Assembly (NCBI GenBank): GCA_911728455.2
Contig: OU452223.1
Span: forward strand, 7,152,174 to 7,216,173
Direction: 5' to 3'
DNA length: 64,000 nucleotides
Origin: Marthasterias glacialis
Lineage: Eukaryota > Echinodermata > Asteroidea > Forcipulatida > Asteriidae
Part shown: positions 41,097 to 52,411 of the stretch, piece by piece
How positions within the stretch are numbered: the stretch's first letter is position 1
How the letters are laid out: each line of letters starts with the position of its first letter
The notes under the pieces: model-generated
Told to the model about the DNA's origin: nothing
What the model saw: only the letters and a program-made list of their open reading frames with translations
The model's database searches: none
Program-made: the position numbers and the translations under genes

Positions 41097-42953
41097 TAAA
41101 ATCACTCTAAGAGCAAGCTGAGTATTTTGAATTTTTCGTCTCCAATGTCGCCCAGAATGAACTTTGTAGCATCAGAGCACCCGAATTTGTTGGTACAAAA
41201 TGAATCTCAGAGCAATCTGAGCAGTTTTAATTTTTGTCACCTCCAAATGTCCCAGAGATTCACTTATGAGCTTTGCAACAGCCGATTTTGTTGGTACAAA
41301 ATCTCTCTCAAAGCAATCTGAGTTATTTTTAAATGTTTCGTCTCCAATCTCGCCCAGAATGAACTTTGTAGCATCAGATCGCCCGAGTTTGTGGGTACAA
41401 AATGAATCTCAGAGCAACCTGAGCACTTTTAATTTTTGTCACCTCCGAATGTCGCCGACATTCACTTACGAGCTTTGCAACAGCCAAGTTTGTTGGTACA
41501 AAATCACTCTCAGAGCAATCTTAGTATTTTGAAATTTTTCGTCTCCAATCTCGCCCAGAATGAACTTTGTAGCATCAGAGCTACCGAATTTGTTGGTACA
41601 AAATGAATCTCAGAGCAATCTGAGCAGTTTTAATTGTTGTCACCGCCATTGTCGCCCAGATTCAGTTAAGAGCTTTGCAAGAGCCGATTTTGTTGGTACA
41701 ACATCACTCTCAGAGCAATCTGAGTATTTTGAATTTTTTCGTCTCCAATCTCGCCCGGAATGAACTTTGTAGCATCAAAGCGCCCGAGTTTGTTTGTACA
41801 AAATTGATCTTAGAGCAATCTGAGCAGTTTTAATTGTTGTCACCGCCATTGTCGCCGAGATTCAGTTAAGAACTTTGCAAGAGCCGATTTTGTTGGTATA
41901 AAATCACTCTCAGAGCAATCTGAGTATTTTGAAATTTTTCGTCTCCAATCTCGCCCGGAATGATTTTTGTAGCATCAGAGCGCCCGAGTTTGCTTGTACA
42001 AAATTGATCTTAGAGCAATCTGAGCAGTTTTTATTTGTGTGACCTCCAATGTTGCCGAGATTCAGTAACGAGCTTTACAAGAACCGATTTTGTTGGTACA
42101 AAATCAATCTCAGAGCAATCTGAGTATTTCGAAATTTCTCGTCTCCAATCTCGCCCGGAATGAACTTTGTAGCATCAGAGCGCCCGAGTTTGTTGGTAAA
42201 AAATTGATCTGAAAGCAATCTCAGCAGTTTTAATTTTTGTGACCTCCAATGACGCCGAGATTCAGTTACGAGCTTTGGCAAGAGCCGATTTTGTTGGTAC
42301 AAAATCTCTCTCAAAGCAATTTGAGTATTTTTGAATTTTTCGTCTCCAATCTCGCCGGAAATGAACTTTGTAGCATCAGATCGCCCGAGTTTGTGGGTAC
42401 AAAATGAATCTCAGAGCAATCTGAGCACTTTTAATTTTTGTCACCTCCAAATGTCGCCGACAATCACTTACAAGCTTTGCAAACAGCCAAGTTTGTTGGT
42501 ACAAAATCACTCTCAGAGCAATCTTAGTATTTTGAAATTTTTCGTCTCCAATCTCGCCCAGAATGAACTTTGTAGCATCAGAGCTACCGAATTTGTTGGT
42601 ACAAAATGAATCTCAGAGCAATCTGAGCAGTTTTAATTTTTGTCACCTCCAAATGACCCAGAGATTCACTTATCAGCTTTGCACAGCCGATTTTGTTGGT
42701 ACAAAATCACTCTCAAAGCAATCTGAGTATTTTTAAATGTTTCGTCTCCAATCTCGCTCAGAATGAACTTTGTATCATCAATGCGCCCGAGTTTGCTTGT
42801 ACAAAATGAATCTCAAAGCAATCTGAGCAGTTTGAATTTTTGTCACCTCCAATGTCGCCGAGAATCACTTACGAGCTTTTAAAACAACCGAGTTTGTTCT
42901 GCAATCTCGCCAAGAATGAACTAGAAGCATCAGAGCACCTGAGTTTGTTGGTA
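41097..42953 (+). repeat. 1,857-bp tandem duplication, copy 2
   Basis: Second copy. Its left boundary near 41,094-41,110 is a chimera: TATAAAATCACTCT (as at 42,945-42,960) is fused to AAGAGCAAGCTGAG (as at 39,247-39,262). This is the expected product of unequal crossing-over between two paralogous hairpin modules. Confidence 0.88.
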
Positions 42954-45949
42954 TAAAATCACTCTCAGAGCAATCTGAGTATTTTGAATTTTTCGTCTCC
43001 AATCTCGCCCGGAATGAACTTTGTAGCATCAAAGCGCCCGAGTTGGTTGGTACAAAATTGATCTTAGAGCAATCTGAGCAGTTTTAATTTTTGTCACCTC
43101 CAAATGTCGCCGAGATTCAGTTACAAGCTTTGCAACAGCCGATTTTGTTGGTATAAAAGCACTCTAAGAGCAAGCTGAGTATTTTGAATTTTTCGTCTCC
43201 AATGTCGCCCAGAATGAACTTTGTAGCATCAGAGCACCCGAATTTGTTGGTACAAAATGAATCTCAGAGCAATCTGAGTAGTTTTAATTTTTGTCACCTC
43301 CAAATGTCCCAGAGATTCACTTATGAGCTTTGCAACAGCTGATTTTGTTGGTACAAAATCTCTCTCAAAGCAATCTGAGTTATTTTTAAATGTTTCGTCT
43401 CCAATCTCGCCCAGAATGAACTTTGTAGCATCAGATCGCCCGAGTTTGTGGGTACAAAATGAATCTCAGAGCAACCTGAGCAGTTTTAATTTTTGTCAAC
43501 TCCAATGTTGCCGAGATTCAGTAACGAGCTTTGCAAGAGCCGATTTTGTTGGTACAAAATCACTCTCAGAGCAATCTGAGTTTTTTTTTACAAAATGAAT
43601 CTCAGAGCAATCTGAGCAGTTTTAATTGTTGTCACCTCCAAATGTCGCCGACATTCACTTACAAGCTTTGCAACAGCCAAGTTTGTTGGTACAAAATCAC
43701 TCTCAGAGCAATCTTAGTATTTTGAAATTTTTCGTCTCCAATCTCGCCCAGAATGAACTTTGTAGCATCAGAGCTACCGAATTTGTTGGTACAAAATGAA
43801 TTTCAGAGCAATCTGAGCAGTTTTAATTGTTGTCACCGCCATTGTCGCCCAGATTCAGTTAAGAGCTTTGCAAGAGCCGATTTTGTTGGTACAACATCAC
43901 TCTCAGAGCAATCTGAGTTTTTTGAATTTTTCGTCTCCAATCTCGCCCGGAATGAACTTTGTAGCATCAGAGCGCCCGAGTTGGCTGGTACAAAATTGCT
44001 CTCAGAGCAATCTGAGCAGTTTTAATTTTTGTGACCTCCAATGACGCCCAGATTCAGTTACGAGCTTTGGCAAGAGCCGATTTTGTTGGTACAAAATCAC
44101 TGTCAAAGCAGTCTGAGTATTTTGAATTTTTTCGTCTCCAATCTCGCCCGGAATGAACTTTGTAGCATCAAAGCGCCCGAGTTTGTTTGTACAAAATTGA
44201 TCTTAGAGCAATCTGAGCAGTTTTAATTGTTGTCACCGCCATTGTCGCCGAGATTCAGTTAAGAACTTTGCAAGAGCCGATTTTGTTGGTATAAAATCAC
44301 TCTCAGAGCAATCTGAGTATTTTGAAATTTTTCGTCTCCAATCTCGCCCGGAATGATTTTTGTAGCATCAGAGCGCCCGAGTTTGCTTGTACAAAATTGA
44401 TCTTAGAGCAATCTGAGCAGTTTTTATTTGTGTGACCTCCAATGTTGCCGAGATTCAGTAACGAGCTTTACAAGAACCGATTTTGTTTGTACAAAATCAA
44501 TCTCAGAGCAATCTGAGTATTTCGAAATTTTTCGTCTCCAATCTCGCCCGGAATGATTTTTGTAGCATCAGAGCGCCCGAGTTTATTGGTAAAAAATTGA
44601 TCTGAAAGCAATCTCAGCAGTTTTAATTTTTGTGACCTCCAATGACGCCGAGATTCAGTTACGAGCTTTGGCAAGAGCCGATTTTGTTGGTACAAAATCA
44701 CTCTCAGAGCACTCTGAGTATTTTGAAATTTGTCGTCTCCAATCTCGCCCGGAATGATTTTTGTAGCATCAGAGCGCCCGAGTCTGTTGGTACAAAATTG
44801 ATCTGATAGCAATCTGAGCACTTTTAATTTTTGTGACCTCCAATGTCGCCCAGATTCAGTTAAGAGCTTTGCAAGAACCGATTTTGTTGCTACAAAAGCA
44901 CTCTCAGAGCAATCTGAGTTTTTTGAATTTTTCGTCTCCAATCTCGCCGGAAATGAACTTTCAGAGCACCCGAATTTGTTGGTACAAAATGAATCTCAGA
45001 GCAATCTGAGCACTTTTAATTTTTGTCACCTCCAAATGTCCCAGAGATTCACTTATGAGCTTTGCAAGAGCCGATTTTGTTGGTACAAAATCACTCTCAA
45101 AGCAATCTGAGTATTTTTGAATTTTTCGTCTCCAATCTCGCCCAGAATGAACTTTGTAGCATCAGATCGCCCGAGTTTGTTTGTACAAAATGAATCTCAG
45201 AGCAATCTGAGCACTTTTAATTTTTGTGACCTCCAATGTTGCCGAGATTCAGTAACGAGCTTTGCAAGAGCCGATTTTGTTGGTACAAAATCACTCTCAG
45301 AGCAATCTGAGGTTTTTTTACAAAATGAATCTCAGAGCAATCTGAGCAGTTTTAATTGTTGTCACCTCCAAATGTCGCCGACATTCACTTACAAGCTTTG
45401 CAACAGCCAAGTTTGTTGGTACAAAATCACTCTCAGAGCAATCTTAGTATTTTGAAATTTTTCGTCTCCAATCTCGCACAGAATGAACTTTGTAGCATCA
45501 GAGCTACCGAATTTGTTGGTACAAAATGAATCTCAGAGCAATCTGAGCAGTTTTAATTTTTGTCACCGCCAATGTTGCCGAGATTCAGTTAAGAGCTTTG
45601 CAAGAGCCGATTTTGTTGGTATAAAATCACTCTCAGAGCAATCTGAGTTTTTTGAATTTTTCGTCTCCAATCTCGCCCAGAATGAACTTTTGTAGCATCA
45701 GAGCGCCCGAGTTTGTGGGTACAAAATGAATCTCAGAGCAATCTGAGCAGTTTTAATTTTTGTCACCTCCAATGTCGCCGAGAATCACTTACGAGCTTTT
45801 AAAACAACCGAGTTTGTTCTGCAATCTCGCCCAGAATGAACTAGAAGCATCAGAGCACCTGAGTTTGTTTGTACAAAATTGATCTTAGAGCGATCTGAGC
45901 AGTTTTAATTGTTGTCACTGGCCATTGTCGCCGAGATTCAGTTAAGAGC

Positions 45950-46910
45950 TTTGCAAGAGCCGATTTTGTTGGTATAAAATCACTCCCAGAGCAATCTGAG
46001 TATTTTGAATTTTTCGTCTCCAATCTCGCCCGGAATGAACTTTGTAGCATCAGAGCGCCCGAGTTTGTTTGTACAAAATTGATCTTTGAGCAATCTGAGC
46101 AGTTTTAATTTTTGTCACCGCCAATGTTGCCGAGATTCAGTTAAGAGCTTTGCAAGAGCCGATTTTGTTGGTATAAAATCACTCTCAGAGCAATCTGAGT
46201 TTTTTGAATTTTTCGTCTCCAATCTCGCCCAGAATGAACTTTTGTAGCATCAGAGCGCCCGAGTTTGTGGGTACAAAATGAATCTCAGAGCAATCTGAGC
46301 AGTTTTAATTTTTGTCACCTCCAATGTCGCCAAGAATCACTTACGAGCTTTTAAAACAACCGAGTTTGTTCTGCAATCTCGCCCAGAATGAACTAGAAGC
46401 ATCCGAGCACCTGAGTTTGTTGGTACAAAATCACTCTCAGAGCAATCTGAGTATTTTGAAATTTTCGTCTCCAATCTCGCCCGGAATGAACTTTGTAGCA
46501 TCAGAGCGCCCGAGTTTGCTGGTACAAAATTGATCTTAGAGCAATCTGAGCAGTTTTAATTTTTGTGACCTCCAATGACGCCGAGATTCAGTTACAAGCT
46601 TTGGCAAGAGCCGATTTTGTTGGTACAAAATCACTCCCAGAGCAATCTGAGTATTTTGAAATTTTCGTGTCCAATCTCGCCCGGAATGAACTTTGTAGCA
46701 TCAGAGCGCCCGAGTTTGTTGGTTCAAAACGATCTCAGAGCAATTTGAGCAGTTTTAATTTTTGTCACCTCCAAATGTCGCCGAGATTAACTTATCAGCT
46801 TTGCAAGAGCCGAGTTTTTTGGTTCAAAATCGATCTTAGAGCAATCTGAGCAGTTTTAATTTTTGTCAACTCTAAATGTCGCCGAGATTCACTTACGAGC
46901 TTTGCAACAG
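45950..46910 (+). repeat. ~960-bp block repeated at 1,938-bp spacing, copy 1
   Basis: The block includes unusual monomers with GGTTCAAAACGATCTCAGAG and AGTTTTTTGGTTCAAAATCG that occur nowhere else in the array except in the partner block at 47,888-48,848. Approximate ends are set by where the two copies start to disagree. Confidence 0.82.
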
Positions 46911-47887
46911 CCAATTTTGTTGGTACAAAATCACTCTCAAAGCAATCTGAGTATTTTTGAATTTTTCGTCTCCAATCTCGCCGGAAATGAACTTTGTAGC
47001 AGCAGATCGCCCGAGTTTGTTTGTACAAAATAAATCTCAGAGCAATCTGAGCACTTTTAATTTTTGTGACCTCCAATGTTGCCGAGATTCAGTAACGAGC
47101 TTTGCAAGAGCCGATTTTGTTGGTACAAAATCACTCTCAGAGCAATCTGAGGTTTTTTTACAAAATGAATCTCAGAGCAATCTGAGCAGTTTTAATTTTT
47201 GTCACCTCCAAATGTCGCCGACATTCACTTACAAGCTTTGCAACAGCCAAGTTTGTTGGTACAAAATCACTCTCAGAGCAATCTTAGTATTTTGAAATTT
47301 TTCGTCTCCAATCTCGCACAGAATGAACTTTGTAGCATCAGAGCTACCGAATTTGTTGGTACAAAATGAATCTCAGAGCAATCTGAGCAGTTTTAATTTT
47401 TGTCACATCCAAATGTCCCAGAGATTCACTTATCAGCTTTGCACAGCCGATTTTGTTGGTACAACATCACTCTCAAAGCAATCTGAGTATTTTTAAATGT
47501 TTCGTCTCCAATCTCGCTCAGAATGAACTTTGTAGCATCAGTGCGCCCGAGTTTGCTTGTACAAAATGAATCTCAAAGCAATCTGAGCAGTTTGAATTTT
47601 TGTCACCTCCAATGTCGCCGAGAATCACTTACGAGCTTTTAAAACAACCGAGTTTGTTCTGCAATCTCGCCCAGAATGAACTAGAAGCATCAGAGCACCT
47701 GAGTTTGTTGGTACAAAATCACTTTCAGAGCAATCTGAGTATTTTGAAATTTTCGTCTCCAATCTCGCCTAGAATGAACTTTGTAGCATCAGAGCGCCTG
47801 AGTTTGTTTGTACAAAATTGATCTTTGAGCAATCTGAGCAGTTTTAATTGTTGTCACCGCCAATGTCGCCGAGATTCAGTTAAGAGC

Positions 47888-48848
47888 TTTGCAAGAGCCG
47901 ATTTTGTTGGTATAAAATCACTCTCAGAGCAATCTGAGTATTTTGAATTTTTCGTCTCCAATCTCGCCCGGAATGAACTTTGTAGCATCAGAGCGCCCGA
48001 GTTTGTTTGTACAAAATTGATCTTTGAGCAATCTGAGCAGTTTTAATTTTTGTCACCGCCAATGTTGCCGAGATTCAGTTAAGAGCTTTGCAAGAGCCGA
48101 TTTTGTTGGTATAAAATCACTCTCAGAGCAATCTGAGTTTTTTGAATTTTTCGTCTCCAATCTCGCCCAGAATGAACTTTTGTAGCATCAGAGCGCCCGA
48201 GTTTGTGGGTACAAAATGAATCTCAGAGCAATCTGAGCAGTTTTAATTTTTGTCACCTCCAATGTCGCCGAGAATCACTTACGAGCTTTTAAAACAACCG
48301 AGTTTGTTCTGCAATCTCGCCCAGAATGAACTAGAAGCATCAGAGCACCTGAGTTTGTTGGTACAAAATCACTCTCAGAGCAATCTGAGTATTTTGAAAT
48401 TTTCGTCTCCAATCTCGCCCGGAATGAACTTTGTAGCATCAGAGCGCCCGAGTTTGCTGGTACAAAATTGATCTTAGAGCAATCTGAGCAGTTTTAATTT
48501 TTGTGACCTCCAATGACGCCGAGATTCAGTTACAAGCTTTGGCAAGAGCCGATTTTGTTGGTACAAAATCACTCCCAGAGCAATCTGAGTATTTTGAAAT
48601 TTTCGTGTCCAATCTCGCCCGGAATGAACTTTGTAGCATCAGAGCGCCCGAGTTTGTTGGTTCAAAACGATCTCAGAGCAATTTGAGCAGTTTTAATTTT
48701 TGTCACCTCCAAATGTCGCCGAGATTAACTTATCAGCTTTGCAAGAGCCGAGTTTTTTGGTTCAAAATCGATCTTAGAGCAATCTGAGCAGTTTTAATTT
48801 TTGTCAACTCTAAATGTCGCCGAGATTCACTTACGAGCTTTGCAACAG
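47888..48848 (+). repeat. ~960-bp block repeated at 1,938-bp spacing, copy 2
   Basis: Partner of 45,950-46,910 with the same rare monomers and the CTCCCAGAG hairpin variant. It lies next to the degenerate end of the array, so duplication reached almost to the edge. Confidence 0.82.
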
Positions 48849-48849
48849 C

Positions 48850-49440
48850 CAAGTTTGTTGGTACAAAATCACTCTCAGAGCATTCTTAGTAGTTTGTAAT
48901 TTTTCGTCTCCAATCTCGCCCAGAATGAAATTTGTAAGTATCAGAATACAGATTTTGTACCAACAAACTCGTTGGTAAAAAATCAATCTTAGAGCAGTCT
49001 GAGCAGTTTTAATTTTTGACACCTCCAATGTCGCCGAGATTCAATTAGGAGCTTTGATACACCTGAGTTTGTTGGTACAAAATCACCCTAAGAGTAGTTT
49101 GTAATTTTTCGTCTTCAATCTCGCCCAGAATGAAACTGCGAGCATCAGAGCACACGTGTTTGTTGTTGACAAAATTGATCTGAGCAATCTGAGCAGTTAT
49201 AATTTTGTTGTCACCTCCAATGTCGCCGAGATTCACTTACGAGCATTGCAACAATCGAGTTTGTTTGTACAAAATCACTCTCAGAGCATTCTTAGTAGTT
49301 GGTACAGTCTGAGAGCAACCTGAGAATTTTTTTATTTTTTTGGTCAACTCTAATGTCGCCGAGATTCACTTAGTAGCTTTACAACACCCGAGTTTGTTGG
49401 TACAAAATCAATCTTAGAGCAATCTGAGCAGTTTTAATTT
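48850..49440 (+). repeat. Degenerate right edge of the satellite array
   Basis: Monomers are still recognisable (TTTTTGACACCTCCAATGTC, GAGTTTGTTGGTACAAAATC) but carry many private substitutions and indels: CATTCTTAGTAGTTTGTAAT, a shortened unit near 49,180, a duplicated fragment near 49,280-49,320. The final unit stops just after CAGTTTTAATTTTTT, followed by a T-rich run (49,449-49,460) and unique sequence. Loss of homogeneity at the end of an array is expected because exchange rarely reaches the edge. Confidence 0.9.
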
Positions 49441-50075
49441 TTTAAACTTTTTTTTTTTTGCGGCACTTTCTGGACTGTGATGGTGAGATTTCCCATCCTC
49501 GTTCCCAGGGGTTATCGATCTCGCCGCGCCATTTTGTTTCCGGTGTGCCTTGCTGGATTATTACCAATGGATTTGGCTCATTAAATGGTGCTAATATCTG
49601 GCACATTTTGATTAGGTCTGTGGCCGATCCACTTCACGTGCGCGCTCAAGTATGTTTGCCGCAAAAGAAGCATCAATGTCATAGAGCGTTGATCTTTTCA
49701 CACGTCTTATTGTATGCAGTTCAAGGTGACCGTTTAACCGTTGACTAGAGAGCGAACTCTCTATTGTATATGCACAACCCATAGATATAGAATACAAAAC
49801 ATAGAAACCTCTATGATAAGAAATGAGTTCAAATTGTGTGTTTATATAAACTATGCTGCCCCTTCCTTGAGGTTTATGCTGACAGTTCATGAATTATGCG
49901 ATACTCAGTTTGAATTGCTTGACCATTATTCACACAAACTGCATTAAAAATTGGCTTGGCCTTGCGATCCATGGTACTACTCCTGCCTTTATTCACAGTT
50001 TGGAAGGCCTCGCCTTCCCCAGGCTTTCTGATATTTACTTGGAGTCCCACACTTTGGCGTACGCAAGGTGTATGG
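49441..50075. other. Unique flank, no gene recognised
   Basis: I see no domain, tRNA or convincing exon here. Short open frames on both strands have no recognisable similarity. Positions 49,780-49,794 read CATAGATATAGAATA, the same terminal motif found at the ends of the element at 57,187-59,641, so an old solitary transposon end may lie here. Confidence 0.5.
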
Positions 50076-50079
50076 TTAA

Positions 50080-50430
50080 AGGGGCACACCGGCTTCGTTG
50101 GGCTATTTGGGCTACAAAATAGGCTAACATATGACTTCAAAGGTCTTTCAGGAATGGAGAAGAATGGTTCCTAAAAGAAACCATCAAATTCTGCCGTTTT
50201 CGAGCATTTTTCAAAAAACGATTTATCCGAACAAAAAAGTGGTTCGGATAAATCACGTGATCTTCGGAGTTAGTTTTACTTCCAGCCGTATAAAAGTAAA
50301 TTACTGAACCAAATTGTAATCCTTTTTTTACAATTATTCATGAGTATTTGACAAAAAGACTTATGTATTCAGATTATTGATACAATTTGTAAATAATGAT
50401 GAAAAATCGATCGTAATATTCACATTCAGA
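50080..50430 (+). repeat. Left terminal inverted repeat of the 5.8-kb element
   Basis: Begins AGGGGCACACCGGCTTCGTT and ends CACATTCAGA. It contains an internal palindrome near 50,220-50,247 (TTTATCCGAAC, short spacer, GTTCGGATAAA) followed by an ATCACGTGAT palindrome, repeated in the right arm. Pairs with 55,532-55,885. Confidence 0.92.
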
Positions 50431-51690
50431 GGTGTCCGTGCAACCGAAGCGTGCCTTACGGCGCACCAGCGACCAGCGTGGGAGCTAGCGGAACGTAAAC
50501 CTTGGGGCATATCCCGTACAGCCGGTGCCGTGTCTCGTGGGGCCAGAGAGACAAACCCCGGGGCATGAACTCCCCAGCTTGCCGTTCAGTCTAGCCATAA
50601 GCGTGGGAGCTTGTCGGACAAGTAGGGAGCCAGACCAACAATTACGTTTTTTACGAGGGTTTTAGTCTGTACCCCTAGCTATTATCCCCTAACTATTGTA
50701 ACGTGTTGCCTGCGCTACGCACACGAGCGACTACGATGGGGAATGTTTATCCCATACAGCTGATCTATCTACTTCTATGATAGCTGCATAATGTCCACCC
50801 CCCCCCCCCCCCCCAATCGCCACAACAAAAAACCGGTGGCGGTGGCTGCGGCCGGCCAGTGAAGTCATCGCCCGAAAAACGGGAGAATGCCTTCGCTAAA
50901 GCTGCCAGGATTGGCAATCCGTTTGCAGCGAAAGCGGGAGGCTCACTTGGCACACGATTGTTATTGGCCAAGCCAATGTGAAACTGGTCCAAGATTAGGG
51001 ACACTACCATTAGTTTTTAGACTGCAGCAGGCTGGTCACGATGAGAATAAGAAGGATGTGGTCTTTGCCATAATTTTGATGGACAGGTTTGTGTCATAGA
51101 ACTGTATTGTGAATATGCCTGCGTATATTTTAATTCATGAAAACTCACATTTTGACAATATTTATGGTCCACCATGTCTGTGATGTCCACATTATGTCAA
51201 GCTTATTCTCTCCCTTTCTACATTTGAACACGACCTGACAACACAGATTAGTCCTGGACCCAACTGGCATTCGTCCAAGCAATTTTTTACAACATAGGGC
51301 CTACTTGCGATATAATGAAGAAACGTTCTCCATTGCAAGTAAGTTCGTCCAGTTCGTCGTACACAGAATACACTGTCTGTTTTGTCTGTTTTTTATTTAC
51401 ACGTGAATTTGTGCTGGATGGATATGAAGTCTGGATCCTCATGCCTCGTCATTGTAATAATTCATACATAAACAGAGACCCAGTCTACTTACAACATTGC
51501 ACAACATTGGCACGTAAACTTGACAGTTGCAAGGGCTGGAAAAGCGTATAAGCTGACCTTTGACCGTGTTTTTTTTTTCTTCACATTTTTCGTTAATTAC
51601 GTGATATTTTGATGATTTTTTTTAAGAACAACCATTTAAAAATTATTGTCTGTCATTCCACATCACTAAATTAGGTAAACAGTAAGCCAG
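50431..51690. other. Interior of 5.8-kb element, no coding sequence recognised
   Basis: No protein family is recognisable on either strand. Positions 50,431-50,640 are GC-rich with several repeated words (GCGTGGGAGCT occurs twice, near 50,478 and 50,601). A run of 17 C lies at 50,798-50,814. The remainder may be untranslated transposon sequence or unrecognised retroelement 5' sequence. Confidence 0.45.
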
Positions 51691-51691
51691 T

Positions 51692-52393
51692 GTTACCTTT
51701 AAGGCCGATTCGCGGGTCACCCATGCACTCCAGTGTAAATTGGATCGCGAGTCTCGTTGGGTTAGAAAAATTGGCAAAATGGGATCGAGGAAATGGCACC
51801 AAATTTACACTGCTGCTTCCCTTAAACTCGAACAGCTAACCTGGTCAAAGCTCAAGACTGAGTTAAAAAATATAATTCATGACGCTCGGCTGAATTTTTG
51901 GCGTAATTATATGAACCCTCTTGTTCAGCAAGGAAATTTACTGAAGCTTATGCATGTTGAATCTCTGGACCTCACTTGGAGATCACTTATATACAACCTA
52001 CCTAGAAGGGTCTTGAGTTTTGCAGTTCGGGCCTCCATAGATTTCTTGCCCACACTTGGGGTAAACGAACTACTGCAAATTGAAGTTATGTGGCAATAGG
52101 GAGACACTTAACCATGTTTTGAATTCTTGCCCAGTGTCTCTTGAACAAGGCCGTCTAACTTGGCGTCACAATTCAATCATATCTCAGAGAGTGGGATCAT
52201 ACAAATCTAAATTTGAATCAACTGTTTACTGTGATATTCCAGACTATTCAGTCGCAGGTGGCACAATTCCCCCAAACATCCTGGTCACTAATTTAAAGCC
52301 CGACATGGTCGCCGTACAAAACGATAAGACTATTTCTGTGACCTGGGTCGTGGGTACATTCTTTTATCAATTGTTTTTAATGAATAAAGAATG
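51692..52393 (+). pseudogene. Fragment of RLE-type non-LTR retrotransposon polyprotein
   Basis: The translated fragment corresponds to the region after the reverse transcriptase. It contains a NLPRRVLSFAVRASIDFLPT stretch, a zinc-knuckle-like KLCGNRETLNHVLNSC motif, GRLTWRHNSII, GGTIPPNILVT and LKPDMVAVQ. This order is typical of the C-terminal part of site-specific non-LTR elements with a restriction-like endonuclease (R2/NeSL-like group), where the PD motif belongs to the nuclease. The reading frame breaks near 52,075: the segment ending NELLQI continues one frame over at KLCGN. The expected residues after the PD motif are lost at about 52,350. An AATAAAG and a short A-rich tail (52,383-52,409) follow. 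The copy lacks the reverse transcriptase and is dead. It sits inside the 5.8-kb DNA transposon, directly downstream of the transposase stop codon on the opposite strand. Confidence 0.8.
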
Positions 52394-52411
52394 AATTAAA
52401 AAAAAACAAAC

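Larger units (their letters stand above)
1..49440 (+). repeat. Satellite array, ~200-bp A+B dimer, head to tail
   Basis: The whole stretch is built from monomers of about 100 bp in one orientation. Type A starts CAGTTTTAATTTTTGTCACC and type B starts TATTTTGAATTTTTCGTCTC. Both end in a shared double-hairpin module that closes with CTCAGAGCAATCTGAG. A and B alternate, giving a dimer of about 200 bp and roughly 490 monomers in view. Position 1 already lies inside a monomer, so the array extends to the left. Open frames of 60 to 180 codons occur on both strands, but monomer lengths (about 99-101 bp) are not multiples of three, so frames shift at each unit; I call none of them genes. AT-rich, long, homogenised arrays of this kind are typical of centromeric or other heterochromatin; that location is inference. 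I do not recognise the family by name. Confidence 0.97.

Noticed and set aside
1-49440. CRISPR array
   Set aside because: The repeats are contiguous with no unique spacers and the context is eukaryotic.
1-49440. CENP-B box in the satellite
   Set aside because: I looked for TTCGNNNNANNCGGG on both strands of the A and B consensus. TTTCGTCTCCAATCTCGCCC is superficially similar but does not fit the required positions.
50798-50814. Run of 17 C as a regulatory or replication feature
   Set aside because: Most likely simple sequence or a sequencing-sensitive homopolymer; nothing around it supports a function.
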